A stretch of DNA of 57,525 nucleotides from positions 485,105-542,629 of the forward strand of contig QEOQ01000353.1 in NCBI GenBank assembly GCA_010279815.1. The letters are read 5' to 3'. Source of the stretch: Brachionus plicatilis (Eukaryota > Rotifera > Eurotatoria > Ploima > Brachionidae). Of the stretch, positions 23,517-35,221 are shown in pieces (position 1 is the stretch's first letter; each line of letters opens with the position of its first letter). The notes beneath the pieces were generated by a model. That model had not been told where the DNA came from. It ran no database searches and worked only from the letters and a program-made list of their open reading frames with translations. Position numbers and translations under genes: made by a program.

Positions 23517-23721
23517 GGTTGGTCGACCAGTTTGGACAAACCGGTTTCGAACCGGTTTTAAGTCAAATTGGTTCAATTTTTCAAACCAGTTTATGAAACT
23601 GGTTTTTTTTTCAAACCAGTTTTTGAAACCGGTTTTTTTTTGGAACCAGTTCTTACAACCGGTTTTTTTTTCAAACCAGTTTTTGAAACCGGTTTCAAAA
23701 ATGGAACAAATTTGACCAGAA
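23517..23721. repeat. AACCGGTTT/AAACCAGTTT satellite at the gap edge
   Basis: Repeated palindromic words AAACCAGTTTTTGAAACCGG separated by T runs recur every 30-35 bp, preceded by GGTCGACCAG and GTTTCGAACCGGTTT. The array runs into the N tract, so the assembly probably broke on it. The ORFs of 382 and 390 codons here only translate N positions and this satellite. Confidence 0.75.
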
Positions 23722-24707
23722 NNNNNNNNNNNNNNNNNNNNNNNNNNNNNNNNNNNNNNNNNNNNNNNNNNNNNNNNNNNNNNNNNNNNNNNNNNNNNNN
23801 NNNNNNNNNNNNNNNNNNNNNNNNNNNNNNNNNNNNNNNNNNNNNNNNNNNNNNNNNNNNNNNNNNNNNNNNNNNNNNNNNNNNNNNNNNNNNNNNNNNN
23901 NNNNNNNNNNNNNNNNNNNNNNNNNNNNNNNNNNNNNNNNNNNNNNNNNNNNNNNNNNNNNNNNNNNNNNNNNNNNNNNNNNNNNNNNNNNNNNNNNNNN
24001 NNNNNNNNNNNNNNNNNNNNNNNNNNNNNNNNNNNNNNNNNNNNNNNNNNNNNNNNNNNNNNNNNNNNNNNNNNNNNNNNNNNNNNNNNNNNNNNNNNNN
24101 NNNNNNNNNNNNNNNNNNNNNNNNNNNNNNNNNNNNNNNNNNNNNNNNNNNNNNNNNNNNNNNNNNNNNNNNNNNNNNNNNNNNNNNNNNNNNNNNNNNN
24201 NNNNNNNNNNNNNNNNNNNNNNNNNNNNNNNNNNNNNNNNNNNNNNNNNNNNNNNNNNNNNNNNNNNNNNNNNNNNNNNNNNNNNNNNNNNNNNNNNNNN
24301 NNNNNNNNNNNNNNNNNNNNNNNNNNNNNNNNNNNNNNNNNNNNNNNNNNNNNNNNNNNNNNNNNNNNNNNNNNNNNNNNNNNNNNNNNNNNNNNNNNNN
24401 NNNNNNNNNNNNNNNNNNNNNNNNNNNNNNNNNNNNNNNNNNNNNNNNNNNNNNNNNNNNNNNNNNNNNNNNNNNNNNNNNNNNNNNNNNNNNNNNNNNN
24501 NNNNNNNNNNNNNNNNNNNNNNNNNNNNNNNNNNNNNNNNNNNNNNNNNNNNNNNNNNNNNNNNNNNNNNNNNNNNNNNNNNNNNNNNNNNNNNNNNNNN
24601 NNNNNNNNNNNNNNNNNNNNNNNNNNNNNNNNNNNNNNNNNNNNNNNNNNNNNNNNNNNNNNNNNNNNNNNNNNNNNNNNNNNNNNNNNNNNNNNNNNNN
24701 NNNNNNN
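23722..24707. other. Assembly gap (986 N)
   Basis: A run of N. The true length is unknown if this is a scaffold gap. It is flanked on the left by the palindromic satellite and on the right by A/T-rich DNA upstream of RNPS1. Confidence 0.98.
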
Positions 24708-24954
24708 CCGAAATAAATTAAAAAAAAAAAATTAAAATAATTTTTTTTTACAATTTTTTCCAATCACAAATGACAAATTAAAAAATGAAAAACAAATGTT
24801 AAGTTTATTTTGCAACTTTTGAAAATTTGACCTATTGCAGATGTATTTAAAAAAAAAGTCATGATGGAAACAAAAATGTTTAGTTCATTTAAACAAAACC
24901 CCTTTAAATCGATTAAAAACAGCTTGAAAAAAAAGTAACCACCAAATTGAAAAA

Positions 24955-25817
24955 ATGCCCAAGTCAAAGCGCAGCAGCTCAGGGTAAGCCGTTCCACCAT
25001 ATCTCACCAACTAACTCACATTATTCCTCTAGATCAAGCTCTGGTAGTTCACGCTCCAAATCATCAGACTCGAGCTCGTCAAGAAGCTCTAGATCATCGA
25101 GCCGCAGCTCCCGATCCAGAACCAAGTCGGCTGACAGGTCAAAAAAAAACACCGATCAAACAGACCTAAAATCAAAGTAATATAATAAAAAAATTTAAAA
25201 AAAAATTTTTTTTTTATTATTTTTTTAAAAATTTTTTAAGAAGCCCGAGCCGCAAGTCTCCCGCCAAAGAAGAGAAACAAGAGCCGACCAAATCGGCCAG
25301 AATCTACATCGGCAAGCTGACAAGAAACGTGACCAAAGATCACGTGATTGAAATATTCGCCACATACGGCGAAATAAAGCATGTGGAGATTCCATTCGAT
25401 CACGTGCACCAGATGTTCAACAAGGGCTACGCGTACGTAGAGTACGAGAAGCCGGAAAATGCCGAGCTAGCCTGTAAGTACATGGACGGTGGCCAGGTGG
25501 ACGGCGTGGAGATACGGGTGAGTGTGACACAGCCGCCAGCGCCGCCCAAGCCCAGGTATGACTACAGACGCGACAGGAGCAGGGACCGGGCGAGGAACTA
25601 CTCGCCTCGGAGGGGCCGGTCGCCGCCGCGCAGGCGCAGCCCCGAGCGCAGAAGGACTCCGAACGGCGCTGGCGGCGCCAGAAATTCCAGCCCTGCTCGC
25701 CGACGGTCCCGGTCGCCCGTCAACAGGTCCCGCTCCTCCAGGTCGCCCAGAAACAGGCTTGGCCGAAGGGACCGCTCTAGCTCTTCAAGCAGCAGAGCTA
25801 GTTCAAAGTCAGCTTAA
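24955..25817 (+). CDS. RNPS1: RNPS1, RNA-binding protein with serine-rich domain 1 (249 aa)
   Basis: Three exons: 24955-24983, 25033-25176 and 25241-25817. The GT-AG introns are 49 and 64 nt, with phases 2 and 2, and the stop is TAA 25815-25817. The order is a short basic start (MPKSKRSSS), a Ser/Arg-rich segment, one RRM from about residue 75 to 155, and a long Arg/Ser/Pro-rich tail with many RS, RSP and RRRS repeats. In the RRM the RNP2-like strand is RIYIGKL and the RNP1-like strand is KGYAYVEY; TRNVTKDHV follows the first strand as in RNPS1. The length is a little below the vertebrate protein (about 305). RNPS1 joins ASAP/PSAP and the exon-junction complex to influence splicing and mRNA decay in the nucleus. 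Exon 3 is much more GC-rich than its flanks. A minisatellite begins about 100 bp downstream. Confidence 0.93.
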
Positions 25818-25920
25818 TTAGCTCAAATTAGAAATCAATAGATTCAATATTGTATATATATATTAAAAATTAACAGCAACAAAAAAATAATTGTTCTTTT
25901 TGGTTTTTATCAATAAACTT

Positions 25921-26275
25921 TAGAAAAAAAAAATTTTTTTTTTTCAATTATTCAATTTATTTTGACAAAAGATCGTGTAAAATTTTATCTTTAAAAAAAA
26001 ATTTTTTTTTCAACTTTTCAATTTATTTTGACAAAAGATCGAGTAAAATTTTATCTTTAAAAAAAAATTTTTTTTTTTTCAATTATTCAATTTATTTTGA
26101 CAAAAGATCGAGTAAAATTTTATCTTTAAAAAAAAAATTTTTTTTTTTCAATTATTCAATTTATTTTGACAAAAGATCGAGTAAAATTTTATCTTTAAAA
26201 AAAAAAATTTTTTTTTTCAATTATTCAATTTATTTTGACAAAAGATCGAGTAAAATTTTATCTTTAAAAAAAAAT
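25921..26275. repeat. Minisatellite, about 61-bp unit, 3' of RNPS1
   Basis: Five near-identical units each contain TTTTTTTCAA, TTCAATTTATTTTGAC, AAAAGATCG(A/T)GTAAAA and TTTTATCTTT then an A run. Only one base (T in the first copy, A later) and the homopolymer lengths vary, so the expansion is recent. It starts just past the RNPS1 polyadenylation-signal-like AATAAA (25912-25917). Confidence 0.9.
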
Positions 26276-26628
26276 GGGTGATTTCAGAAAAAATATGTTA
26301 TCAATTTTACAAAGAATACTGGGCAATTTGGAAGAAAATCCAAATTTTTAATTTTATGATATTTTTTTAAGGCAGCGAGAGAAACCGACAATTAATTTAG
26401 AGAAATGTCAAATAGTTTTTTTGTCAACTATGTTTTCGTCAATAGTAACTTACCAATTCTATTAAATATTTGTAACTTAAAATAAATAATTGTGAATTAA
26501 ATTTAAGAGTATGGCTGCGTAAAGATAAATATCTTTACGTAGAATTGTCTTACTACAGATAATTATCTTAAAAAAAATTAATCTGTATAAAATATCTTAG
26601 AAGGGATTAAATGATTATAAAAAGATAA
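26276..26628. other. Non-coding stretch with a small palindrome
   Basis: No gene. CGTAAAGATA-AA-TATCTTTACG (about 26517-26538) is a 10-bp inverted repeat and may be a transposon end. Confidence 0.4.
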
Positions 26629-26781
26629 TTAAGTGCAAAATTTTATTTTTAAAGGGTTCGTCTTTGACAAATCTGCAGCTTTGGAAAATATTTCGAATTT
26701 ATTATCACAATAAGTCTTGAATTCTTCATCAAATTCAGCAAAAGATGAGAATTTTTCGTTCAAAGCAATTTTGGTGGACAT
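26629..26781 (-). pseudogene. Short ORF like the N-terminus of a SWIM/MULE-type transposon protein
   Basis: A 50-codon minus ORF runs from ATG 26781-26779 to TAA 26631-26629. It contains FSSFAEFDEEFKTYCDN and FEIFSKAADLSK, coding-like and acidic/aromatic, unlike the A/T noise around it. The F.SF.EF...F..Y....F.IF pattern resembles the start of transposon-derived SWIM proteins, and a SWIM C-terminus occurs at 37653-37976. The frame stops where the rest should follow, so it is a fragment or a first exon that lost its partner. The identification is tentative. Confidence 0.35.
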
Positions 26782-27248
26782 GGTAGTTTTAAGAGCAATT
26801 AGAATTATTTATTTGTTTTCTGTCCTTCGGAATAAGTTGAAAAAAAAATAAAATAAAAGTAAAATTAAAGTTAACAAAATGAGATAAAAAAAAAGAATCA
26901 AAATAAAGTAAATAAGCTAAAAAATGAAAGTTGAAAAGACATAAATTGGAATAGATATATTTTAGAGGACGATCACCTTGAATTTCCTCTGAAACAAAAG
27001 CATTGCAAAAAATAAGAAGCTAAAACATTTCCATATGTCTGAAAAATTATAATTTTTTTTTGAAGACTTTTTTACATTTTCTTTCATATTACATAGACAA
27101 ATATTTTTTTAAATTGACAAAAATTTTATTAACAAAAATAAAAAATAATTGACAAAACATTTATTTTAATGACGTTTATTTTTTAAAATTGACTCTTGCA
27201 TAACTGACGAATAATCTAGTTTTAATTGATAAAATTTCATTTAGTCTT

Positions 27249-27600
27249 TTTTTAAAGATCTCGACAAGCTGAATCCCAAAGTTTTGAAATCGGACCATTC
27301 TTTCAAAAGTTATATGAGCTTAAAGTCCTAATGGGCTTATTACTAAAAATGACAATATCCATATTTTGGTTTACAGGACTGTAAAATAAATTTTTACCTA
27401 ACTAGTATTTTTTTTGAATTCCTCATTTATTTTTGAAAATACTAAAAAAATTATTTTAAAAGCCTTAGAAATGACCAAGATATTATCATTTTAAGTAATA
27501 AGCCCATTTAGACTTTAAGCTCATATAACTTTTTAAATAATGGTCCGATTTTTAAATATTTTACATTTTTGGATTCGACTCGTCGAAATCTTTAAAAAAA
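27249..27600. mobile_element. Foldback element, about 350 bp
   Basis: The left arm (about 27249-27365: TTTAAAGATCTCGACAAGCT, ATCGGACCATT, TATATGAGCTTAAAGTC, TGGGCTTATTACT) is complementary to the right arm (about 27465-27600: AGTAATAAGCCCA, GACTTTAAGCTCATATAAC, AATGGTCCGAT, CGTCGAAATCTTTAAA). The arms differ at many positions, so it is old. No ORF survives; the adjacent minus ORF 27592-27804 is noise. Confidence 0.7.
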
Positions 27601-27958
27601 TATCATAAAATTAAAAATTTGGATTCTTTTCTTAATATTTCCTAATTTCCTAATATTCTTTAGGGTTGTTAATCTAAATTTTTTATTTCGAAGTTTTTTC
27701 AGAATTATTTTTTCCAAACCTTGAAAATCGTTTTTTTCTAATTGAGTAAAAAAACCTTCGAAATTTTTTGTAAAGTTTGAGAAAATTAAACCGTGAAATT
27801 TCAAATTTTCTTATTGTGTAGTTTATTAAATTGGAAAAAAACAAAAAAAATTTCGATATTTAAGAATCGATTTATAAAAAAAGGAAATCATAAAAAAAAA
27901 TAAAAATTTTGAACTTGAGAGTAATTAAATTGAATTAAAAATTGAAAAAAGTTTAAAA

Positions 27959-28100
27959 TTAGTCTTTCATAATAAAATTGACCCTATTTAAAGCAGACGG
28001 TTCCATCCGATTTCTTTGGTCATTTTGAACTAAACTCGCATTGCTGAAAAGGTTTTCAGAGGGTACTGAGGTTGCTGTTACACAATTGTATTCTTTTCTG
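27959..28100 (-). pseudogene. hAT transposase C-terminal fragment
   Basis: The minus frame ending at TAA 27961-27959 encodes ATSVPSENLFSNASLV then QRNRMEPSALNRVNFIMKD. This is the hAT dimerisation signature: the usual core is ATS.PSER.FS followed by RN.L.P..V..+.FL. The Arg of SER is replaced by Asn. Upstream the frame decays after about 45 codons, leaving only the C-terminus of a former BED/hAT element. Confidence 0.65.
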
Positions 28101-29120
28101 AAAAATTATAGTTCAATAGCTCATAATATTTGAACTCGAATTTAAAAATCTATTGATGAATAAATGCTTTAAAACCTCACTTGGAGAACCATTGTAAATT
28201 GTTATCTTACTATTTAAAATTCACAAGTGTGAAAAAAGTTAGTTTTGACACTTAAAAAATTCAAAGAAAAAAATTTTCCCACGGTCTTAAAATATCAAAC
28301 AGTAAACTTCAAACACAATTTTTCACACATTTTATACAATAATCTATAACAATAGACAGTAATCTTACTATTTAAAAATCAAATGTGTGAAAATCTTAGC
28401 TGAAAATTTAAGCATGAAAGAAAAAAAATTCTCGCGCTTATCAAAAAATACAAGGATAAAATTTAACTTTTCTGTCTATTCTTTTTTTCCTGAAACTTTA
28501 AATTGTTAAGTTTTCCTTCTTTTTTTAAATTTAATTTTATTTAATTTTTTGTTCTGAAGGAGATTAAGCTCGGGCAGATAATTAAACAAAGAAAAATAAA
28601 ATATAATAAATAATATTAATTGAAAATTACATTTTAACTTATATTATTTATATCTTATTCTTTTCTTTAAATTCAACTTTTTTTTTGTATTTTTTTTATC
28701 TTAAGGAGTTTGAGCTCATATCCAACCTTATTTCTTTTAGAGTTAATCAATAAGTTTATATGCTTTAGTAATTAAAATTGAATTAGTTAGAAAATGCCCT
28801 GGAATAATTTCCAAATATAAAGCCTTAATTTAATTTTTACTCTAACTAAAAAATGTAAGAGTTAATTTCGAAATAGAAAATAACTCAAATTTAGACTTTT
28901 TTCAATTTTTGAACCTAACTCTATGAGCCTTTTTGCCTTTTTTTCTCTCGGGTATTTGCTTGAATATTGCCAACATCTTAAAGTCATTTCGAGCATTATC
29001 ATACTCGAGAGCACTTTGGCTAATTACATAGCTTTTTGATCGTGTGAGAACTCAAGTGACTCAGCTTTTAAATCTTTAATAAAACTAAGCCGATATGTTT
29101 TAAGAAAATAAGAACCTTTA
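28101..29120. other. AT-rich stretch with a diverged tandem pair
   Basis: No gene. ATCTTACTATTTAAAA followed by A/T and GTGTGAAAA occurs near 28203 and 28362, a diverged tandem duplication of about 160 bp. Confidence 0.45.
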
Positions 29121-29347
29121 CCTTCATACAGCCATGATTGAGTCATTTTTGATCCGACGAACTTAAAAATGCCAAGATGGGTCAAAAAAAAACCCTAAAA
29201 TTTTTTTGCTTTTATTAAAATTTATTTTTTTATCATTATTGGAAAGTTTAGTTTATTTCATTGGTCACAAAATTACATTGGGGTATTTTTGACCCACTCT
29301 TAGTAAACAATGAGATTTTTTTACTCATGAATGAAGCTGTATGAAGG
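29121..29347. mobile_element. piggyBac-like MITE, 227 bp
   Basis: The ends are CCTTCATACAGC and GCTGTATGAAGG. The right flank is TTAA (29348-29351) and the left flank TTTA (29117-29120), one substitution from TTAA. Inside, AGATGGGTCAAAAA and the complement of TTTTTGACCCACTCT form a second inverted pair. TTAA-type flanks and CC-starting termini fit piggyBac-like non-autonomous elements. Confidence 0.55.
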
Positions 29348-32300
29348 TTAAAGTAAAAATTTTATTCAAAATAATTTTTTTATTTTCATTCATATTATTT
29401 AAAAACAGGTTTTATTTTTTTAAAGAAAATACTATTAAAATTTACTAATTGACTAAGAAAGCGTTTTTCCTAATGAAAATAGACAAAAAAATTTTAAATA
29501 ATTCAAAATATTTAGAAAAAATAAATTTTATCTTATTATTATTTCTAATTTTTTTTTACAATTAAGAAAATTAACTAATTAAACAATTTTAAAGTGAACT
29601 TAATGTTATTAAACATACAAATTTTTCTCATACCTCAATACAAATATACACTCAATAATGTCAGTGCATTAGTGTTTTTTTATTATAATATTTCTTAAAA
29701 TAGGAGATAATTATTTTCATTTTTCGGCACATAAAAATCAATCAAATAGAATAATAAAAAATAAATAAAAGTAATATTAAATAATAAAAAAAATAACTGA
29801 GAGCATATTTTGATTAAAAAATAAACTTAAACCAAATCGAATAAGACATTTTAAAATATTCAATAAGACATTTTTGAAAATATCTCTTCTGCAACATTTT
29901 CTTTAATAATTTTTTCACTAAAGAATTTTTAAAGAATCTGTAAAAAATTAAAAAAATAAATAAGCAAAATAAAAAAATAAGCAAATTTGATTAATTCAGT
30001 AAAATAAGTCTCCAAAATACTCTGCAATTTTGTGCATTTTGCACTTACTTTGCAGAGTTTTTGCAGACATTTATTTTCGGATTAAGCAAAGTTGCTTAAA
30101 CATTAAGCATTTTACAGAACCTTAATTATTCCTTATGGTAAAAAAGTTATTCAAATTTTTCTGAATTGAAACGAACTTCACAGTCCCGTATTTTCTAGCT
30201 AATCTAAGATTTTTTTCTTAAATTTTTGTTTTATTCTTATTTTTATTTTTATCTTTTTTTTTTAAATCGCTTAAAGAAGCATATTTATATTGTAAAAACG
30301 GTAAAATTTTAACCATCGTCTTTGCAACACTTTTCAAGGGCTTTTTAAAATAAAAAAAGAAATAAAAATTTCTTTTTTAAATTATTTAAAAAAAAATAAT
30401 CATAAAATTTTATCCTAAATTAAATTTTCATTTTAAATAATATTTCTCCAACTGACAGGTTTTGTGAATTTCAGAACAAAAGAACAGAACAAAGTTTAAA
30501 AAAATTAAATAATTTTTTTCAAAAAGTTTAAAATTAATTCTGTGAATGCAGAATGGTGGAACTTTCAAAGTTGCATCAACTGTAAAAGTCCGCTAATGAT
30601 GTGCAAAATCTCTGCAAAATGCCCTACGCTCGATTAGATAGAAATTTAATTTCTGCTAAACTCTACAAATTTAGCAGATCTTGATATGACCTTGATTGAA
30701 GTTGCATTTACAGAATTAAGTTTAAACATTTAGAAAAAAAGTTATTCATTTTTTTTTACATTTTTTTCTGTTCTTTTAATCATTTTGTACTGAATTTCAA
30801 AAAACCTAACTGACAACAAGCCTGAAACTCTGTGCAAGTGTTCGGCCGAGATCCCGTTTAATTTTTAATATTATGAATTTTAATCGGATTAAAATAAATT
30901 AAAATTCTGACAAGGTTACAAAATTCAAATAAACATTGAACAAAGCAAACAATAAACATTTCTTTCTAAAAAAAAAGAAAATAAAGAAAAAAAGGAAAAA
31001 TCGAATTAAAAAAAAAATGCAAAAAATCGTTCATTTTCATCTTGGAATATTTGAGAAAATGGACTTGCTTCTCGATTTCTCATTTAAAGTGTTTTCCATC
31101 ATACTGTATCAATTAAAAAATGATTCTAAATTTTTTTAGATCTTAAGAACTAAAAAAGCCGGTTTGTTCTTAAAATTTTTTAAAAGTCATTGAATTTTAT
31201 ATCCTCAAATTTCATTTTTCAATTTTTCATTATTTTCAAAAAAATAATTAAAAAAATTATTTTTTGGAATTAAAGTTTTCATAATCAACTTAATAATTTT
31301 GAAATACTGTATTTCAATCTTACACATCGAATGATATAAATTTTTAAAAGAAAAAACAGTTTACCATAAAGGGGGTCATCTAGTTTCTTTTAAAAAAATC
31401 CTGAATTTTGCTAAACCTCTATGCAACCATACCCAAGATCTTGGTTCAATTTCTTTTCGCTTTTTTTGGTTAAAAGACGTTAAAATTTAGTTTAAAAAAA
31501 AAACAACAAATGAACAAAAAAATTATTCGATTTTCCAAATTTATAAAATCGGCTAAGTGGGGCGCAAAAATTTCACCTGTTAAAAAAAATTACAACTAAA
31601 CATAATAAAAAATAGATTAATAACAGAGATTTTTTAAATTTGAAAAACTGAAAGATGTTATTTTTGTTCAATTTTTGTTGTTTTTTTTTAAAAGCTAATT
31701 TTAGCGTCACACTTAAAATTAGGAAATGAATTTTTTAAATTGATTATACAATTTATTTTCAATGGAATTTTATCATTTGCCAAGTCATTTTACATAATGA
31801 AACTTTTTATAAATTGACAATGACATTAAATATTTTTATAATTAAAACTAGAGAACCCATTTCTTTGTAAACGATGTGGACAATGATTTGGGTTTAATTT
31901 TGTAATTTTAAATTTAGAGCATTTGTATTTAGTATCAAAATTTTTATTCTAAGTGAATAGCTTACTCATATCTTTTTTATATCATAAAAAAATTTTGAAA
32001 ATGGTAAAACATACCATAAATTTTTGCAAATTACCTCGAGGTTCTGGTGTATAAATTACAATAAGGTCTCGGTTTTAACCGAGTCCTAGGTGTATAAGGC
32101 TTATTGAAAACCGTTTATAAAAAGATAAAAAACTTACCTTATAATTTCAACTATTGTCTGAGTGTGCTTTATTTTATTTTATCATACAGGATGAAAAAAT
32201 TGAAGATAATATAGGCTTATACCATGTAAATATTTTTTCACATTTAAATTCATGTCAAAAAATGCTTTTTTATCTATTGTAGATTCAATTATTCTTTAAA

Positions 32301-33582
32301 TTTTTTGTATAATTTTAGAAATGACAATGATCAAATCCCAATCTAAAATTAAAGATTTTTTAGGTAAAGCCCACTAAAAAAAATCAATGATTTAGATATT
32401 ACCCCGAGTTAAAATTTTATTAATTTAACAAAAATTTTAAAAATATTTATATACTTATTAACTAAACGATTTTACAACAAAACCACATGGGGAAGTCTGC
32501 AAGGTTTTACGAAATTTACAAAGAAAATTTACTTTCTAAAATGACAATGCCTGTTAAATAATTTTTAATGTTTTTTTATTAAGAAATTTTGATTATAAAA
32601 ACTTTATTTTCTTTAAGATATTTTTAAGCTCTTTTCAAAAATATCAACAGCTTTTGCGTGTATCTGGAAAGTTATGAGGGTGTTTTTTGTTTTTTTATTT
32701 TCAAAATCTTGATAGGTTTTACAATTAACCAAAACTTAGGAAAAAAAGTTATTTTTATTTAAAAAATTTTAAGTGAAAAAAAAACAGTTAATAAATTTAT
32801 CATTCATGATCGATGCATTTGATGGAGAAATTTTCTGTGTAGAATTGAACATCTTGAAAAAATTGGATTATTTTATTTGAGTTAAAAATAATGTTGGTTA
32901 TGACCGTGCATTTTGTAAAAAATACTTTATGCATTCTTCAAAATTAATAGAAATGTTTTGTTCAGACCCTTTACTTTTCTAGTAATTTTTTATTCAAAAA
33001 GGTTTTTCTTGACTTAAGAATTTTGGAAATATAAAGAATTTTTAAGAATCTAAAATAAAATGACACAAAAAATCATATTTTCTCAAGTCAATTTACAATG
33101 AAATACTAAAAATTCCTGTTTTGTTTCTATCCAATTTTTATGTTTTTTTTTCTTGATAACTACCTTTAGTTCGTTCCAAAAATTATTAAAATTTTTTCTT
33201 TAATTTTTCTATAATATTAATATGATTGATTTATTTTATGAATCTATTTTAATTTTTTTAACAAAAAATTGACATTTTTTTGTAAATTACAGTAAATATT
33301 TTAAAATCATTTTTATTAAAAAAAGATTGAAAATGTTAAGACCCAAGTCTTGAAATGTCTCTACTCATTATTTAATCTTGAATTAACTGCAGCTGAAGCA
33401 CATGTTCTAACTACTATATAAACCACTAACTACTTGTTATAACTTCGGATTCCACTTAATAAACTATTAACTAAATTATATTGTTTTGTCTTTTTCTTGG
33501 CTTAAATCGCTAAAGTCCAAAAACAAGACTTGACAAAAAGAAAAAAATTTTTTTTTTTTAAATTGAAAAAAACAGGTTTTCA
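29348..33582. other. AT-rich stretch with dispersed repeats
   Basis: No gene recognised. 30055-30186 repeats 22918-23043 (TTGCTTA, GAGCATTTTA/TAAGCATTTTA, TTTTTCTGAATTGAAA, GAACTTCACAGTCCC). 31845-31995 repeats 8600-8765. 32658-32688 repeats 22020-22055. The GAACTTCACAGTCCC block resembles a transposon terminus. The ORF at 30936-31139 is Lys/Phe noise. Confidence 0.5.
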
Positions 33583-33755
33583 GGCAAAATGAAAATATTT
33601 TTACATTTTCATATTTTTTGATTTTTTGTGCAATATTTCAGAAAATAAAAAAATCTTCCAAATTATTTAGCTATTAAAATTAAAAATAAAAATTTTATGA
33701 AAAATTGCTCAAAAAATCTAAAAATATAAAAATGTAAAATTTTCTACATTTTGCC
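33583..33755. mobile_element. Foldback element, 173 bp, GGCAAAATG termini
   Basis: GGCAAAATGAAAATATTTTT to TTTTGTGCAATATTTCA is complementary to TGAAAAATTGCTCAAAAAATC to TTTCTACATTTTGCC. A half copy of the same element, GGCAAAATGAAGAAAATTTT onward, lies at 40542-40612 with its boundary next to the interrupted minus-strand frame there. Confidence 0.65.
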
Positions 33756-34129
33756 GATTTTCACAATTATTAATTTTTAATTCCCTAATAATTTTTAATT
33801 AATCATTTATAATTTTATTGAAAAAAAATAACTATTAATGCATTTTAAAATTTTCTCAAGTCAAGTTAATGACTTGAATTTGAAAATACTCATACAAAAT
33901 AATCTTACTACTACAAAAAATATCATCATCTGTTCTTGAAATCGACTAAAACTTAATTAAAACTTTGATTTTAGTCCTGTCCGAGTGGAATCTTTAAATT
34001 TTAAAATTTTATAAAAGTTCGGAAAAAATATAACTTTACTTTACTTCAAATAAAGCTGTTAATTTTATGGATAAAAATCCAATTTTTTTTATTATTTTGA
34101 AGAACACATTTAAGTGTTTTTAAGATATT
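33756..34129. other. 3' flank of the ePHD gene
   Basis: AT-rich. It contains AAGTCAAGTTAATGACTT, a word of the AAGTC MITE family. I looked here for a terminal exon supplying the missing zinc ligands of the upstream ePHD and found none. Confidence 0.4.
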
Positions 34130-35052
34130 TTAAAATAAATGGCCAAGACCTAGGTGAGTAAAATTATTACCATTTTTAACTGCACACGGAAAGTGAAACA
34201 TTTTGCCACAAGACAACACTTTACAAATCAGAGTGGCGCCATATTTGTCACAATGCGAGCATTTCTTAAAAATTAATTTATATTTTAAATAATTTTTTTT
34301 AATAAAAAAATACATATTCTTTTGATTCAAAGACTGATTTTTCCAGTCCGTAAACTTTATTTTCATACACAAAAATATCTTTGGTCCATGTAGCACAGCC
34401 TTCGTGGACAAAAATTTCCTCATCTTCCAATTCCAAATCATTTTTTTCTTCGTTATAATAAGGTCCAAACAACTCACCAAGTCCATACACTTCATTTGAT
34501 GCCATTTGGCAAAAAGAACAAATTTTCACATCTGAATCATTTGGCTTTGGATTTTTTGGTGCTGTTTTCTCTCTAGGAACAACTAATTTGTACTTGCCAG
34601 CATCATCTTCATCGTTAACTGCTTGATTTTTGACCACATAGCTTGAACACTCGACCCAATGCTGATTTAGTTGAATTTTTTTACTTATTTTCTGAACAAC
34701 TGGACCGTTTGTGGTCACTTGTTTGCTGTCGGTACTCTCTGGAACTTTGCGAGTTTTTTTTTTTGATATGTTTGAATTTTTAAAAGATTTTATAAATTTT
34801 TCCGTGTCCGAATCAATATGGTTGATTTTGGTCTTATTTTTTAGACGCTTGCGTCCAGCTCTTTTTTTCCCAACACCTAAATTTTTTTTGTCATTAATTG
34901 TTTCAAACAAAAAAAAATCAGAAAAAATTTTTACCAATTTTTTTATTTTTTAAATTTTTTGTTCTGGCTTTTCTTGGTCTTTTTTTGGTCTTGGCTGGTT
35001 CATCTATCTGCAGGTTATTTTCATTTTTGCCAGCTTCGTCGTCGGTTATCAT
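34130..35052 (-). CDS. TCF20/RAI1-type extended PHD (ePHD) protein, 271 aa
   Basis: Three exons (34935-35052, 34314-34876 and 34130-34264) with GT-AG introns of 58 and 49 nt in phases 1 and 0. The start is ATG 35052-35050 and the stop TAA 34132-34130. The first 90 residues are basic, with RPRKART, GKKRAGRKR and SKKKTRK patches (nuclear-localisation-like). The ePHD runs from about residue 165 to the end: ICSFC, then LGELFGPYY, VHEGCATWT, VYGLEKSV, KCSHCDKYGATLIC, and FHFPCA. LG(E/D)LFGPYY and HE.CA.W are typical of TCF20/RAI1/PHF14-like chromatin readers that bind nucleosomes. The ORF ends about 16 residues after FHFPCA without the expected final Cys-x2-His, so the last zinc site is incomplete. 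It lies only about 170 bp from RABGEF1, in the same orientation. Confidence 0.75.
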
Positions 35053-35221
35053 TTCAAAAAATTTTAACTAAAAAAAAATTATAACAAAAATAATTTTTTA
35101 CAGAAAAAATTAAAACAATAAAATTAACTTAAAAAAAGATGAGTTTTATTTTCAGATTTTTTTTTATTTTTAAAAAAATATATTAACCGGTTGTAAACTT
35201 TAGAAAAAGAATTTTTTATAT

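Noticed and set aside
23568..24763. Long ORFs of 382 and 390 codons across the N tract
   Set aside because: They consist of unknown residues from N plus the palindromic satellite; no evidence of a gene.
27592..27804. 70-codon minus ORF next to a foldback
   Set aside because: Lys/Phe/Asn-rich translation of A/T DNA with no splice or domain evidence.
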